DNA of 64,000 nt. Source: Ferruginivarius sediminum (GTDB taxonomy: Bacteria > Pseudomonadota > Alphaproteobacteria > Kiloniellales > Rhodovibrionaceae). Positions 15,213 through 23,071 of the stretch are shown here, piece after piece; position 1 is the stretch's first letter; each line of letters begins with the position of its first letter. The stretch lies in the NCBI RefSeq assembly GCF_003344765.1, contig NZ_QPMH01000004.1, positions 244,864 through 308,863 of the forward strand, given 5' to 3'. Both the position numbers and the translations under genes were made by a program. Under the pieces are notes generated by a model. It was given only the letters and a program-made list of their open reading frames with translations, ran no database searches and was not told the DNA's origin.

Positions 15213-18203
15213 ATGACGAAACGCATGCTTTTGGATGCAAGCCACCCGGAAGAGACGCGGGTGGTGGTGCTGTCGAACAACCGCCTGGACGAATTTGATT
15301 CCGAGACGAAAGAAAAGAAGCAGCTTAAGGGTAATATCTATCTGGCTAAGGTAACCCGCGTCGAGCCGTCGCTGCAGGCCGCCTTCGTCGACTACGGCGG
15401 CAATCGTCATGGTTTCCTGCCGTTCTCCGAGATTCATCCCGACTACTACCGCCTCCCCATCGCCGACCGTGAGGCGCTGCTGGAGGAAGAGCAGGCCGCG
15501 CAGAAGCGCGAGGACGACGGCGACGCGGACGGCGAGGCCGGTAACGGCGTCGACTCGACCGAGCCGGATGGCGAGGCCGAGGCTGCGGCGGCGGGCGCCA
15601 AGCGTCGCGTCTCGGCCGACGGCGAGGCCGATAGCAGCGATCCCGAGGTGGAGCAGCTCGAAACCGGCAACTCGGTCGAAACTCTCGCGGGCGACGAGAT
15701 CGAGGATGCTGCGCGCCGCCGGGCGGCTTTTCTGGGTCGCTACAAGATCCAGGAGGTGATCAAGCGCCGTCAGGTCATTCTGGTTCAGGTCGTCAAGGAA
15801 GAGCGCGGCAATAAGGGCGCGGCGCTTACCACCTATCTCTCCCTGGCGGGACGCTACTGTGTGCTGATGCCCAACACCAACAAGGGCGGAGGTATCTCGC
15901 GCAAGATCGCCAACACCAAGGACCGGCGGCGGCTGAAGGGCGTCCTGTCGGAGCTGAATATTCCCGATGGCATTGCCGTGATCGTGCGCACAGCGGGCAG
16001 CAACCGCACCAAGGCGGAGATCAAGCGCGACTACGAGTACCTGCTGCGCACGTGGGATCATATCCGCGAAACCACGCTGCAATCGACGGCGCCCTGCGCG
16101 ATCTACGAGGAAGCGAACCTGATCAAGCGGGCCATCCGCGACCTTTACACCCGGGACATGGACCAAGTCCTGGTCGAGGGTGAAGAGGGTTACAAGGCGG
16201 CCAAGGCGTTCATGCGCTCGCTCATGCCCTCGCACGCCAAGAAGGTGCAGAAGTACGACGACCCGAAGGTGCCGCTGTTTCACCGCTATCAGGTCGAGTC
16301 GCAGCTCGACAACATTCATAACCCGACGGTGCAACTCAAGTCGGGCGGCTACATCGTGATGAACCAGACAGAAGCGCTGGTTGCCATCGACGTGAACTCC
16401 GGCAAGGCGACGAAAGAGCGCCATATCGAGGAAACGGCGCTGAAGACCAATCTTGAGGCGGCGGAAGAGGTGGCCCGTCAGCTCAAGCTGCGCGATCTGG
16501 CCGGGCTCATCGTCATCGATTTCATCGATATGGACGCGGCCAAGAACAACCGCGAGGTGGAGCAGCGCCTGAAAGAGGCGATGCGTCAGGATCGCGCCCG
16601 CATCCAGCTTGGCCGCATCAGTCCCTTCGGCCTGCTGGAGCTGTCGCGCCAACGGCTGCGTCCCAGCCTGCACGAGACTTCGACCGAGGTGTGCCGAAGC
16701 TGCGGCGGCAGCGGCTTCGTCCGTTCACCAGAGTCGACCGCGCTCCATGTCCTGCGAGCGCTGGAAGAAGAGGGCATCCGCGGGGGCGGCGGCGAGGTCA
16801 TGCTGACCCTGCCCGCGGGCGTCGCGCTCTACACGCTGAACGAAAAGCGCAGCCGTCTTTTCGAGATCGAGCGGCGCTATAACTTCCGGGTGCGCGTGCA
16901 GACAGACGACCATCTGGTGCCGCCTGCCTACCGCCTGGACCGTTTGAGCACTGTGGCGGCCGAGGAAGAGATCGCTGCCGAAGAAGAGATCCCGGCGGAA
17001 GCTGGCGAAGCTGTGGAGCGGGAAACGCCGGCTCAGCGCGAGGATGCGGAGGAAGCTGCCGGGAAGTCGCGCAAGCGCGGCCGCCGCGGCGGGCGCAAGA
17101 ACCGCAAGACGGCGGAAGGCGCGGAGGCTGCCGAGGCCGCCCAGCCCGCCAGTGAGGAGGATGGAGAAGCCGCCGCCGTCGCGGCCGCCGAGTCGACCGA
17201 CTCTGCCGTTCAGGAGGAAAGCGTCGAGGCCGGGCCCGCCGCCGCTGGAGAAGAGGACGAAGATCAGAAGGCTAAGCGCCGCCGTCGTCGGGGCAAGCGC
17301 GGGGGCCGTCGCCGCTCCAAGCGTCGCGAGGACGAGGGCGCGATGACGGAGTCCGCCGAGGCGACTCCGGGCGGCGAGGATGCCGTTGCCGCAGAGCCTG
17401 GCGAGGCGGCCGCGGCCGCGCCTGCCGAGGGTGAAGCGGAATCGGCGGTGACAGAGGCGGAGGTTGCTTCGGCGACAGCAACTGCCGAGGCCGAGAGCGT
17501 CGCCGAAAGACCGTCGCCCGAGCCCGCGATGGCCGAAGCCCCGGCAGAGGACGCAGACAAACCGGCCAAGGCCGCCACGGTCGGCGGCGAGGAGGCCGAG
17601 GGGGAGGCGGCCGCCAAACCGGCCAAACCGGCCAAACCGGCACGCCGGCGGACGACGCGGCGCAAGCCGGCCAAGGCCGCTGCCGCGGAAGCCGATACCG
17701 GCGAGGCTGCGCAGGAGGCTGCACCTCAAGCAGCCGCCGACGTCTCCGGGACCGAGAGTGAGGCGGCCGCCGAATCCGCGGCGACCGAGGCGGACAGCAA
17801 GCCGAAGTCGCGTTCAAGGTCGACCGCAAAGACGACCGACCGCAAGACGACCGGCCGTAAGAAGGCGACGACCAGCAGCACCTCCGCGAAGTCGGGCACC
17901 AAGACGACCACAACCCGGACCCGGCGCACGACGAAGTCCAAGGCCAAGGCTGCGGAAGAGAAGACGGCGGAACCGGCATCCGAAACGGCGCCGGTGGAAC
18001 CCTCGGAGCGGGCCGAGCCATCGCAGCCCCAACCCGAACCGGCAACGGCCGCTTCGAGTACTGGCGAGGGTTTTGGGGGGCCCGCTTCGGACACCGCGGG
18101 TGGTGAGGTTGCCGAGCCACAAGGTGCGGATAAGGGCGGTGATCAGACGGAAGAAGACCGGCAGCCCAGGCGCCGTGGCTGGTGGCAACGGCTGATGAGC
18201 TAA
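15213..18203 (+). CDS. rne: Ribonuclease E, 996 aa
   Basis: Endoribonuclease that starts mRNA decay and processes rRNA; the core of the degradosome. The N-terminus MTKRMLLDASHPEETRVVVL leads into an S1 domain that is split by an acidic, low-complexity insert (about residues 95-165, EDDGDADGEAGNG and similar), then resumes with GRYKIQEVIKRRQ. The catalytic DNase-I-like subdomain has the two Mg-binding Asp in VAIDVNSGKATKE (near 392) and IVIDFIDMD (near 434). The zinc-link CRSCGG lies near 492. After about residue 590 comes a disordered Ala/Glu/Lys/Arg-rich tail of some 400 residues, the usual scaffold for partners. It includes three tandem GCCAAACCG units (17613-17639). Confidence 0.97.
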   Translation: MTKRMLLDASHPEETRVVVLSNNRLDEFDSETKEKKQLKGNIYLAKVTRVEPSLQAAFVDYGGNRHGFLPFSEIHPDYYRLPIADREALLEEEQAAQKREDDGDADGEAGNGVDSTEPDGEAEAAAAGAKRRVSADGEADSSDPEVEQLETGNSVETLAGDEIEDAARRRAAFLGRYKIQEVIKRRQVILVQVVKEERGNKGAALTTYLSLAGRYCVLMPNTNKGGGISRKIANTKDRRRLKGVLSELNIPDGIAVIVRTAGSNRTKAEIKRDYEYLLRTWDHIRETTLQSTAPCAIYEEANLIKRAIRDLYTRDMDQVLVEGEEGYKAAKAFMRSLMPSHAKKVQKYDDPKVPLFHRYQVESQLDNIHNPTVQLKSGGYIVMNQTEALVAIDVNSGKATKERHIEETALKTNLEAAEEVARQLKLRDLAGLIVIDFIDMDAAKNNREVEQRLKEAMRQDRARIQLGRISPFGLLELSRQRLRPSLHETSTEVCRSCGGSGFVRSPESTALHVLRALEEEGIRGGGGEVMLTLPAGVALYTLNEKRSRLFEIERRYNFRVRVQTDDHLVPPAYRLDRLSTVAAEEEIAAEEEIPAEAGEAVERETPAQREDAEEAAGKSRKRGRRGGRKNRKTAEGAEAAEAAQPASEEDGEAAAVAAAESTDSAVQEESVEAGPAAAGEEDEDQKAKRRRRRGKRGGRRRSKRREDEGAMTESAEATPGGEDAVAAEPGEAAAAAPAEGEAESAVTEAEVASATATAEAESVAERPSPEPAMAEAPAEDADKPAKAATVGGEEAEGEAAAKPAKPAKPARRRTTRRKPAKAAAAEADTGEAAQEAAPQAAADVSGTESEAAAESAATEADSKPKSRSRSTAKTTDRKTTGRKKATTSSTSAKSGTKTTTTRTRRTTKSKAKAAEEKTAEPASETAPVEPSERAEPSQPQPEPATAASSTGEGFGGPASDTAGGEVAEPQGADKGGDQTEEDRQPRRRGWWQRLMS

Positions 18204-18217
18204 GCTTCTAGGGTATA

Positions 18218-18250
18218 GGGTCGATCACGCGAGTCTGGCGTGATCGACCC
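18218..18250. terminator. Hairpin terminator between rne and the convergent EEP gene
   Basis: GGGTCGATCACGC (18218-18230) and GCGTGATCGACCC (18238-18250) form a perfect 13-bp stem with a 7-nt loop, 15 bp after the rne stop. It sits between convergent genes and may serve both. No strong T-tract follows, so termination may need Rho or the hairpin may mainly stabilise the 3' end. Confidence 0.7.
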
Positions 18251-18292
18251 GCGCGCCTTGCGCTTGTTATGGAGGGAGGCGATGCCTGGTCC

Positions 18293-19285
18293 TCACACCG
18301 CGAATTCGGCGACAAGCGGGGCGTGGTAGCTCTCGGGGCTCTTGTGGGCACTGGCGTAGCCGATCAGTTCGTCGCCCAGTGCCTCGTTGTGGATCTCGAC
18401 CCCGCGCAGGTGGGTTAGCAGGGCGCGAGAGGCCAGCAGGTGGTCCAGCATCGCCTTGTAACCCGCATGCAACACCGAATAGCGCCGGTCGGGCGGTATT
18501 TCCTGCTCAAGCGAGATCAGGCTGCGAGTGGCAAGGCGGGCATTGCCGGTATCGCCGACGTCGGCGCGCAGGACTCGAAGCGGCATTTCCCGTTCCTCGG
18601 CGTTGCAGTCGCCGCAAACGCAGATCCAGGCGTTCGGGTCCGCGTCGAAGATCCGCTCCACCGCCAGCCGCGCCTCGAAGGCCTGGCCGATCCGCTTGAC
18701 GGCCGCCAGGAAGAACCCTTCCGCCCAGCCGCTGACCGTCTTCCAGGCGAAGGCGTCCTCTTTCTGTCCCTTGATGTGTGCAGCCAGCGGTGCGCGTAGG
18801 TGCAGGTTCAGGATGTGCAGTCGCTGGCCGCCGGGTAGCTCGACCGTGGCCGTCAGAACCGGGCGCTCCCAACCGACCGCTTCGTCCGTTTCCGCCAACG
18901 GCTCCGCCGTCATCCGGCGATAGGACGGAGCCGGGACGAGGTCGTGCCGGATTTCGTGCCAGTCGCTAAAAGGGTGGCGGCTGAGGATCACCAGGTTGTG
19001 CTTGTCCGCCACGCCCCGCTGCGGCCCGGCGGGATTGGTGCTGGCAACCCGGTGAAACCCGGCGTAGGGCGTCTCCGCCAGCAAGCTGTCCAACGCGCGA
19101 AGCTGACGCGGTCCGCCGCCCACCGGCTGCTGGCCGTTGACCTCCTGCAGGCATAGGACGTCCGCGTCGAGACGTTCGAGTTGCGGGCGGAGAACGGCGA
19201 TGCGGGTGTCCAGCGGCGGGTCGGCGTCCGGGCGGTCGTCCAGGTTTTCAAGGTTGAACGTGGCGATCCGCAGCCGAGAGCCCAT
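18293..19285 (-). CDS. Endonuclease/exonuclease/phosphatase family protein, 330 aa
   Basis: EEP-superfamily phosphodiesterase fold (DNase I-like). The motifs run in order: RIATFNLENL (metal-site Asn), DVLCLQEVNG (metal-binding Glu), HILNLHLRAP, WICVCGDCNAEE (catalytic Asp-x-Asn) and ending with SPESYHAPLVAEF, where the conserved SDHAPL is replaced by SYHAPL but the general-base His is kept. No signal peptide. The substrate is unknown; relatives cut DNA, phospholipids or inositol phosphates. It starts 11 bp after the DUF924 stop on the same strand, so co-transcription is likely. Confidence 0.87.
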   Translation of the reverse strand: MGSRLRIATFNLENLDDRPDADPPLDTRIAVLRPQLERLDADVLCLQEVNGQQPVGGGPRQLRALDSLLAETPYAGFHRVASTNPAGPQRGVADKHNLVILSRHPFSDWHEIRHDLVPAPSYRRMTAEPLAETDEAVGWERPVLTATVELPGGQRLHILNLHLRAPLAAHIKGQKEDAFAWKTVSGWAEGFFLAAVKRIGQAFEARLAVERIFDADPNAWICVCGDCNAEEREMPLRVLRADVGDTGNARLATRSLISLEQEIPPDRRYSVLHAGYKAMLDHLLASRALLTHLRGVEIHNEALGDELIGYASAHKSPESYHAPLVAEFAV

Positions 19286-19296
19286 GCCGCCGCCGT

Positions 19297-19860
19297 TTAC
19301 CAGCCGGTACCGTGCTCGGCGAGGAAGGCCGCTTCCTCGACCGTGCTTGTCCGGCCCAGAAGGGCGTTGCGATGCGGGAAGCGGCCGAAGCGCGCGATCA
19401 CGTCGCGGTGCTTGCGGGCATAGTCGGCCCAGCTCGGCTCGCGGTCGAGCTGTTCGATCAACTGCACGCTGAGTTCCTGGTCGTCCAGGTTCTCGCTATG
19501 CTCCAGCGGCAGGTAGAGCATCAGCCGCTCCGGCTGGTCCAGTTCACTGTCGAAGCCGCGCGACAGGGCGTGCTTCGAGACTTGCAGCGCCAGAGCGTCC
19601 GTCGCATAGGTTTCGGGGCGATCACGGAAGATATTACGCGGCGCCTGATCCAGAAGAATGACGAGGGCGAGGCACCCGCGCGCGGTGTCCTTCCAGGCAT
19701 CCAGGTGGCCCTCGGCGGCGCTGACGTGCAGAGGCAGCATCCGCTCGGCAACCTCCGTATCGAAATCCGGTGTGCTGTCGAACCAATGCGCCTTGACGCG
19801 GTCCGAGAACCAGAACGCCAGGATGTTGTCGATTGCGGCGCGTGCTTGTTCGTCCATCAT
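19297..19860 (-). CDS. DUF924 family protein, 187 aa
   Basis: DUF924 is a conserved, mostly helical, TPR-like cytoplasmic family of unknown function. The hallmarks are ILAFWFSDRVKAHWFDSTPDF at the start, CLALVILLDQAPRNIFRD, the MLYLPLEHSENLDDQE segment, and the closing FGRFPHRNALLGR. The length is normal. Two adjacent ATG codons (19860 and 19857) can serve as start. It is the upstream partner of the EEP-family gene. Confidence 0.93.
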   Translation of the reverse strand: MMDEQARAAIDNILAFWFSDRVKAHWFDSTPDFDTEVAERMLPLHVSAAEGHLDAWKDTARGCLALVILLDQAPRNIFRDRPETYATDALALQVSKHALSRGFDSELDQPERLMLYLPLEHSENLDDQELSVQLIEQLDREPSWADYARKHRDVIARFGRFPHRNALLGRTSTVEEAAFLAEHGTGW

Positions 19861-19887
19861 CGGCCCCCAGGGTATACCGCGTCGCGT

Positions 19888-20307
19888 TCAGCCGCCCAGC
19901 GTGAATCGCAGATGCTCCAGACCCTTGCGATAGATGCCGCGAACCAGTTCGACCGCCTCGGCTTCCGGTGCGCCATCGGGCGCGAATCGGCCGTTCCATT
20001 CCACCGTGCAGCTCGTCGCGTCGTCGCGATGAACGCTGAGTGTGGATTCGTAGTCGCGGACGGGAAGGGGGCCGCTGACGATCGTATAGCTGTAACGCAT
20101 CGCATCGTCATCGTGATTCTCCAGCCGTTCGACCAGCGGTTCTCCGGCAAGAATGTCAAGCTTGCGCAGGCGTTGCGCGCCGTCCCAGTCCTCTTCGCTT
20201 TCGTGCACGCTTGGATGCCAGCGGGCGACCTCCACAAAGTCGCCGATCGTCTCCCAAACCCGGCGAGCGGGGACATAGAGCTTGGCCGCCTCGCTTACAA
20301 GCGTCAT
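19888..20307 (-). CDS. SRPBCC family (START/polyketide-cyclase-like) protein, 139 aa
   Basis: Helix-grip-fold protein of the SRPBCC superfamily, which binds hydrophobic ligands; the ligand is unknown. The N-terminus VSEAAKLYVPARRVWETIGD and the WHPSVHESEE stretch are typical of polyketide_cyc2 members, and the C-terminal amphipathic helix (VELVRGIYRKGLEHLRFTL) closes the cavity. It is 27 bp upstream of the DUF924 gene on the same strand, so the three minus-strand genes may form a unit. Confidence 0.85.
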   Translation of the reverse strand: MTLVSEAAKLYVPARRVWETIGDFVEVARWHPSVHESEEDWDGAQRLRKLDILAGEPLVERLENHDDDAMRYSYTIVSGPLPVRDYESTLSVHRDDATSCTVEWNGRFAPDGAPEAEAVELVRGIYRKGLEHLRFTLGG

Positions 20308-20431
20308 CCGCGATGTCCTTCCGTGTCTTTACCTCATCGCATGAAGGTGCCATAGGGCGGCGGGAACCACCATACCTGCCCCCGCGGCGTGCGGCGGCGC
20401 CAATCGAGAGAAGGACAGGAGCACCCATCCC

Positions 20432-20575
20432 ATGCAAATCACGCCCGGCATGATCCAGCCGCTGATCGCCCTTGTCGCCGGAGTCCTGGTGCTGATCCAG
20501 CCAAAGCTTCTGAACTACATCGTGGCGATCTATCTGATCGTGGTTGGCGTGCTGGGGTTGGCGCCCTATTTCTAA
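20432..20575 (+). CDS. DUF3096 small membrane protein, 47 aa
   Basis: A 47-codon gene reading MQITPGMIQPLIALVAGVLV then LIQPKLLNYIVAIYLIVVGV and LGLAPYF. Two hydrophobic segments are separated by the IQPKLLNYIVAIYLI motif that defines DUF3096, a family of tiny inner-membrane proteins of unknown function. A GGACAGGAG stretch sits 8 bp upstream. It lies between the divergent SRPBCC gene and the convergent MarR-like gene, whose stop is only 6 bp away. Confidence 0.88.
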   Translation: MQITPGMIQPLIALVAGVLVLIQPKLLNYIVAIYLIVVGVLGLAPYF

Positions 20576-20581
20576 TCGCCG

Positions 20582-21025
20582 TCAGCGGCGATCCTCGGCC
20601 GCGCGCTGTCTTGCCACGCGCTGGGCCGTCGCTTCGACCTCGTCGAGCGCCTGGTCGAAGAAACGGTCCAGGTGCTCGCGCATATCGGGTGCGAGGCGCA
20701 GCAGCTTGGAGCGCGCGTCCGCCGGGTTCTCGGTTTCCACGACCAGGCCGAGGCGAATCGCCGCATCCACGTACTTGCCGGCCGTGTGCGCGCTTTTGAT
20801 CCCCTTGATCGCGGCCAGGGCGTCGGTCTTGCGCACGGGGGCGTCGGCCGACCAGAGTGCGGTCAGCAGGTCCCAATAGGCTGTGGAATAAAGCTCAGTG
20901 TTGCCCGCGAAGAGTTCGAGCCAGCGCCCAGTGACGCGGTCGATCATCTCTAGATAGGCGCGTCGCGCCCGGTGGCCGTGCGCCATTCCTGCCCGTCCGG
21001 CTGTTACGACTGAATTTGCATTCAC
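20582..21025 (-). CDS. MarR-like winged-helix transcriptional regulator, 147 aa (start uncertain)
   Basis: Probable winged-helix DNA-binding protein. An N-terminal helix (RAYLEMIDRVTGRWLELF) is followed by WDLLTALWSADAPVRKTDAL, then IKSAHTAGKYVDAAIRLGLV as the recognition helix region, and LVVETENPADARSKLLRLAP as the wing, ending with a long dimerisation helix. This resembles MarR-family regulators, including those annotated only as winged helix DNA-binding protein. Start choices are GTG at 21025 and ATG at 20986; neither has a strong SD. It is divergent from two secreted basic proteins, with a promoter and operator-like sequence between (21121-21149). Confidence 0.75.
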   Translation of the reverse strand: MNANSVVTAGRAGMAHGHRARRAYLEMIDRVTGRWLELFAGNTELYSTAYWDLLTALWSADAPVRKTDALAAIKGIKSAHTAGKYVDAAIRLGLVVETENPADARSKLLRLAPDMREHLDRFFDQALDEVEATAQRVARQRAAEDRR

Positions 21026-21120
21026 ATTTGCGTGTACTTTGGCTCGCGGTCCGGGTCAAGCCTCGCTCCGCGCGCGCGAAGCCGACAACAGCCCAGCCGG
21101 TGTGACAATTATATGCACTA

Positions 21121-21149
21121 TTGAATGCATAGTTGCATGCATATATCAT
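21121..21149 (+). promoter_or_regulatory. Promoter with operator-like ATGCAT inverted repeat in its spacer
   Basis: TTGAAT (21121-21126), a 17-bp spacer and TATCAT (21144-21149) make a good sigma-70-like promoter for the basic secreted protein genes. Within it, ATGCAT (21125-21130) and ATGCAT (21137-21142) are identical self-complementary hexamers 6 bp apart, so a repressor bound there would cover the promoter. A further GAATGCA copy lies in reverse orientation near the MarR-like gene's start (21017-21023). Confidence 0.5.
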
Positions 21150-21207
21150 CTTACCCAAGCAGCCCCATGATCGAGGCTTCACCCACGGCGACGGGAGGCA
21201 GATCGCC

Positions 21208-21522
21208 ATGTTACGCAAACCATCGATCCGGACATCGCTGTTCGCCATCCTCGCCGCCGTGACCCTGTCGACGGTGGTGCCGAGCGAGGCCGGAGCCGGG
21301 GATCGCGGCCGTTACCGCGACCATCACGGGTATTTCAGTAAGCCGTACTTCGGCTTCTTCTTTGGCTATCCCAGCTTCCAGAAGCGGCACTACGCCTACA
21401 GACCGGACTACCGCCACCGCTATTACTCGAAGCGGCATTTCCATGGCCCCAACCGATATTGGAAACATAAGCACCGCGACCGGGGGTATGGCCGGCATCG
21501 CGGACACCGTGGCCGGCATTGA
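21208..21522 (+). CDS. Secreted His/Arg/Tyr-rich basic protein, 104 aa
   Basis: An unrecognised exported protein. A signal peptide (LRKPSIRTSLFAILAAVTLS, cleavage near EAGAGD) is followed by about 75 residues made almost wholly of Arg, His, Tyr, Lys, Gly and Phe (for example KRHYAYRPDYRHRYYSKRHF, WKHKHRDRGYGRHRGHRGRH). Such a chain would be disordered and could bind metals, polyanions or nucleic acid. ATG at 21208 follows GGGAGG. It is followed 43 bp later by a second His-rich exported protein gene, and the pair ends in a strong terminator. Confidence 0.7.
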   Translation: MLRKPSIRTSLFAILAAVTLSTVVPSEAGAGDRGRYRDHHGYFSKPYFGFFFGYPSFQKRHYAYRPDYRHRYYSKRHFHGPNRYWKHKHRDRGYGRHRGHRGRH

Positions 21523-21565
21523 CGCGCGACAGCACAACGCAGACGGTTCAAGCAGGAGCAGATCC

Positions 21566-22330
21566 ATGCGCAGATGGCTTGCCCTCGGCCTTGCGGCCGT
21601 GATGGCGTTCGTCACGCCACTTGGGGTCACCGGTGCCGCGTGGGCCGATGATGACGACGGATACCGTCACGGTCATCGCCACAAGCATCATGGGCACCGG
21701 CGCGGGGCTTATGAGAAGTACGAGTACCGCGATGGGCGCTGCAAGGTGGAAATCAAGCGCGGCCCACACGGCTACAAGGAAGAGCGCAAGTGCCGCTATG
21801 GCCGCCAGGGGCACTACAGGGGCGGCTCGCATAAGCATGCTTACCGCCAGCGGCACCGTCATCATCGTGAATACGGCCGCCAAGCACCGGAATGGCGCTC
21901 TGTCGCGCCTGCCTATGCCGACCACGGCACGCTAACCTGCAACCGGGAACTGGTCGGCCAGGTGGTGGGCGGCGCTGTGGGGGCGCTCGGGGGCTCTAAT
22001 ATCGGCAAGGGTAGCGGGCAACTCTATGCCGTCGCCGGCGGCGCCCTGATCGGTGTGCTGGCCGGTGGCGAAGTGGGCCGGCACATGGATCGCCTCGACC
22101 GGTCCTGCGTGAACCAGACGCTGGAGCACGTGCCCTCGGGCCAGAGCGTCGTCTGGCGCAATCCGGATTTCGACGCACGCTACGAAGCGATTCCACAGCG
22201 GACGTATCAGACGGCCGCCGGTCGCTACTGTCGTGAGTATATCACCACTGCCACGGTCGCGGGCCGCTCGCAGCAAGTCTATGGCACGGCCTGCCGGCAG
22301 CCCGATGGATCATGGGAACTGGTCGATTAG
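21566..22330 (+). CDS. Exported His-rich protein with glycine-zipper 2TM domain, 254 aa
   Basis: A signal peptide (MRRWLALGLAAVMAFVTPLG, cleavage near AWADDD) is followed by a His/Arg-rich region (GYRHGHRHKHHGHRRGAYEK and more, with two Cys in a DGRCKVEIKRG...ERKCRYG block). A glycine-zipper segment (LVGQVVGGAVGALGGSNIGK and AVAGGALIGVLAGGEVG) is the Rickettsia 17-kDa antigen-like 2TM motif. The C-terminal beta-rich part (VVWRNPDFDARYEAIPQRTY to YGTACRQPDGSWELVD) matches the 17-kDa antigen C-terminal domain. It is probably in the periplasm or outer membrane. The role is unknown, and the His-rich part may bind metal. Confidence 0.82.
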   Translation: MRRWLALGLAAVMAFVTPLGVTGAAWADDDDGYRHGHRHKHHGHRRGAYEKYEYRDGRCKVEIKRGPHGYKEERKCRYGRQGHYRGGSHKHAYRQRHRHHREYGRQAPEWRSVAPAYADHGTLTCNRELVGQVVGGAVGALGGSNIGKGSGQLYAVAGGALIGVLAGGEVGRHMDRLDRSCVNQTLEHVPSGQSVVWRNPDFDARYEAIPQRTYQTAAGRYCREYITTATVAGRSQQVYGTACRQPDGSWELVD

Positions 22331-22387
22331 CGCAGCGCCGCGCGTGGCGAGCGACCATTAAGTCTCAGTCTCCTCTCTCCCCGAACC

Positions 22388-22407
22388 GGGCCGCCTTCGG
22401 GCGGCCC
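22388..22407. terminator. Rho-independent terminator
   Basis: GGGCCGCC (22388-22395), a TTCG tetraloop and GGCGGCCC (22400-22407) form a perfect 8-bp stem, followed by GATCTTTCGTT. It ends the secreted-protein genes and lies between them and the convergent TetR gene. Confidence 0.85.
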
Positions 22408-22462
22408 GATCTTTCGTTGCCAGCGAGCCATGAGCCGCAATTGCCCAATGCGTCTTTCGGCT

Positions 22463-23071
22463 TTATGCAGACTCTTCGCGCACTTGCGGTGGTCTTGCTT
22501 CCTCGACCAGCCGTTCCGCCGTGCGGCGGGCATGACGGGCGGGCTCCGGAGAATTCTGGAGTTGGCCCAGGCTCAGCGCGCCGTTCATGAGGAGCATCAG
22601 GGTATGGGAGAGCTCGGCTGGATTGGCGAGGCCGGCTGCGCGGGCGTTATCTTCGATGTATTGGCGCTCCGTCTCTTTGTGGCGGCGCGCGATGTCGGAA
22701 ACCCTTGAACCCGAATCCGCAACCTCACTGGCGAAATTGAGCGCCGCACAGCCTCGGAAACCGGGTACGGCGAGGCGGTTCTCCAGCTTGTCGAACATCA
22801 CCAGGAGCCGCTGGTATGGATCCGCCACGGATGCGTTCGTTTCTTCGATCAGCCACTCGGAGATTCGCTTGGAGCGTTCTTCCAGAACCGTTTCGACCAA
22901 ATCGGTCTTGGACGGGAAGTGCCGGTAGAAGGTCATACGCGCGACGCCGGCCGTTTCGATGATTCGCTCGACACCGACGCGATTGAGGCCTTCCTGATAG
23001 AAGAGCTGCGAAGCGGCCTCGACAAGCCGGTCGCGGGCGGGGCTGCGGCGTCGATGCGTAGCGTTGGTCAT
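22463..23071 (-). CDS. TetR/AcrR family transcriptional regulator, 202 aa
   Basis: An N-terminal helix-turn-helix domain (RDRLVEAASQLFYQEGLNRV to VARMTFYRHFPSKTDLVETV) is typical of TetR regulators. The C-terminal ligand and dimer domain includes PGFRGCAALNFASEVADSGS, a Cys-containing motif seen in a TetR subgroup that controls small efflux or reductase genes. The ligand is unknown and no obvious target gene is adjacent: the divergent neighbour is argS, 600 bp away. A CACGG/CCGTG inverted repeat about 110 bp upstream may be its operator. Confidence 0.92.
   Translation of the reverse strand: MTNATHRRRSPARDRLVEAASQLFYQEGLNRVGVERIIETAGVARMTFYRHFPSKTDLVETVLEERSKRISEWLIEETNASVADPYQRLLVMFDKLENRLAVPGFRGCAALNFASEVADSGSRVSDIARRHKETERQYIEDNARAAGLANPAELSHTLMLLMNGALSLGQLQNSPEPARHARRTAERLVEEARPPQVREESA

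Noticed and set aside
15105..16673. A 522-codon open frame antisense to rne
   Set aside because: It mirrors RNase E codons; the plus-strand protein has all catalytic residues.
17613..17639. Triplicated GCCAAACCG within rne
   Set aside because: It encodes Ala-Lys-Pro repeats in the disordered tail, an ordinary low-complexity expansion.
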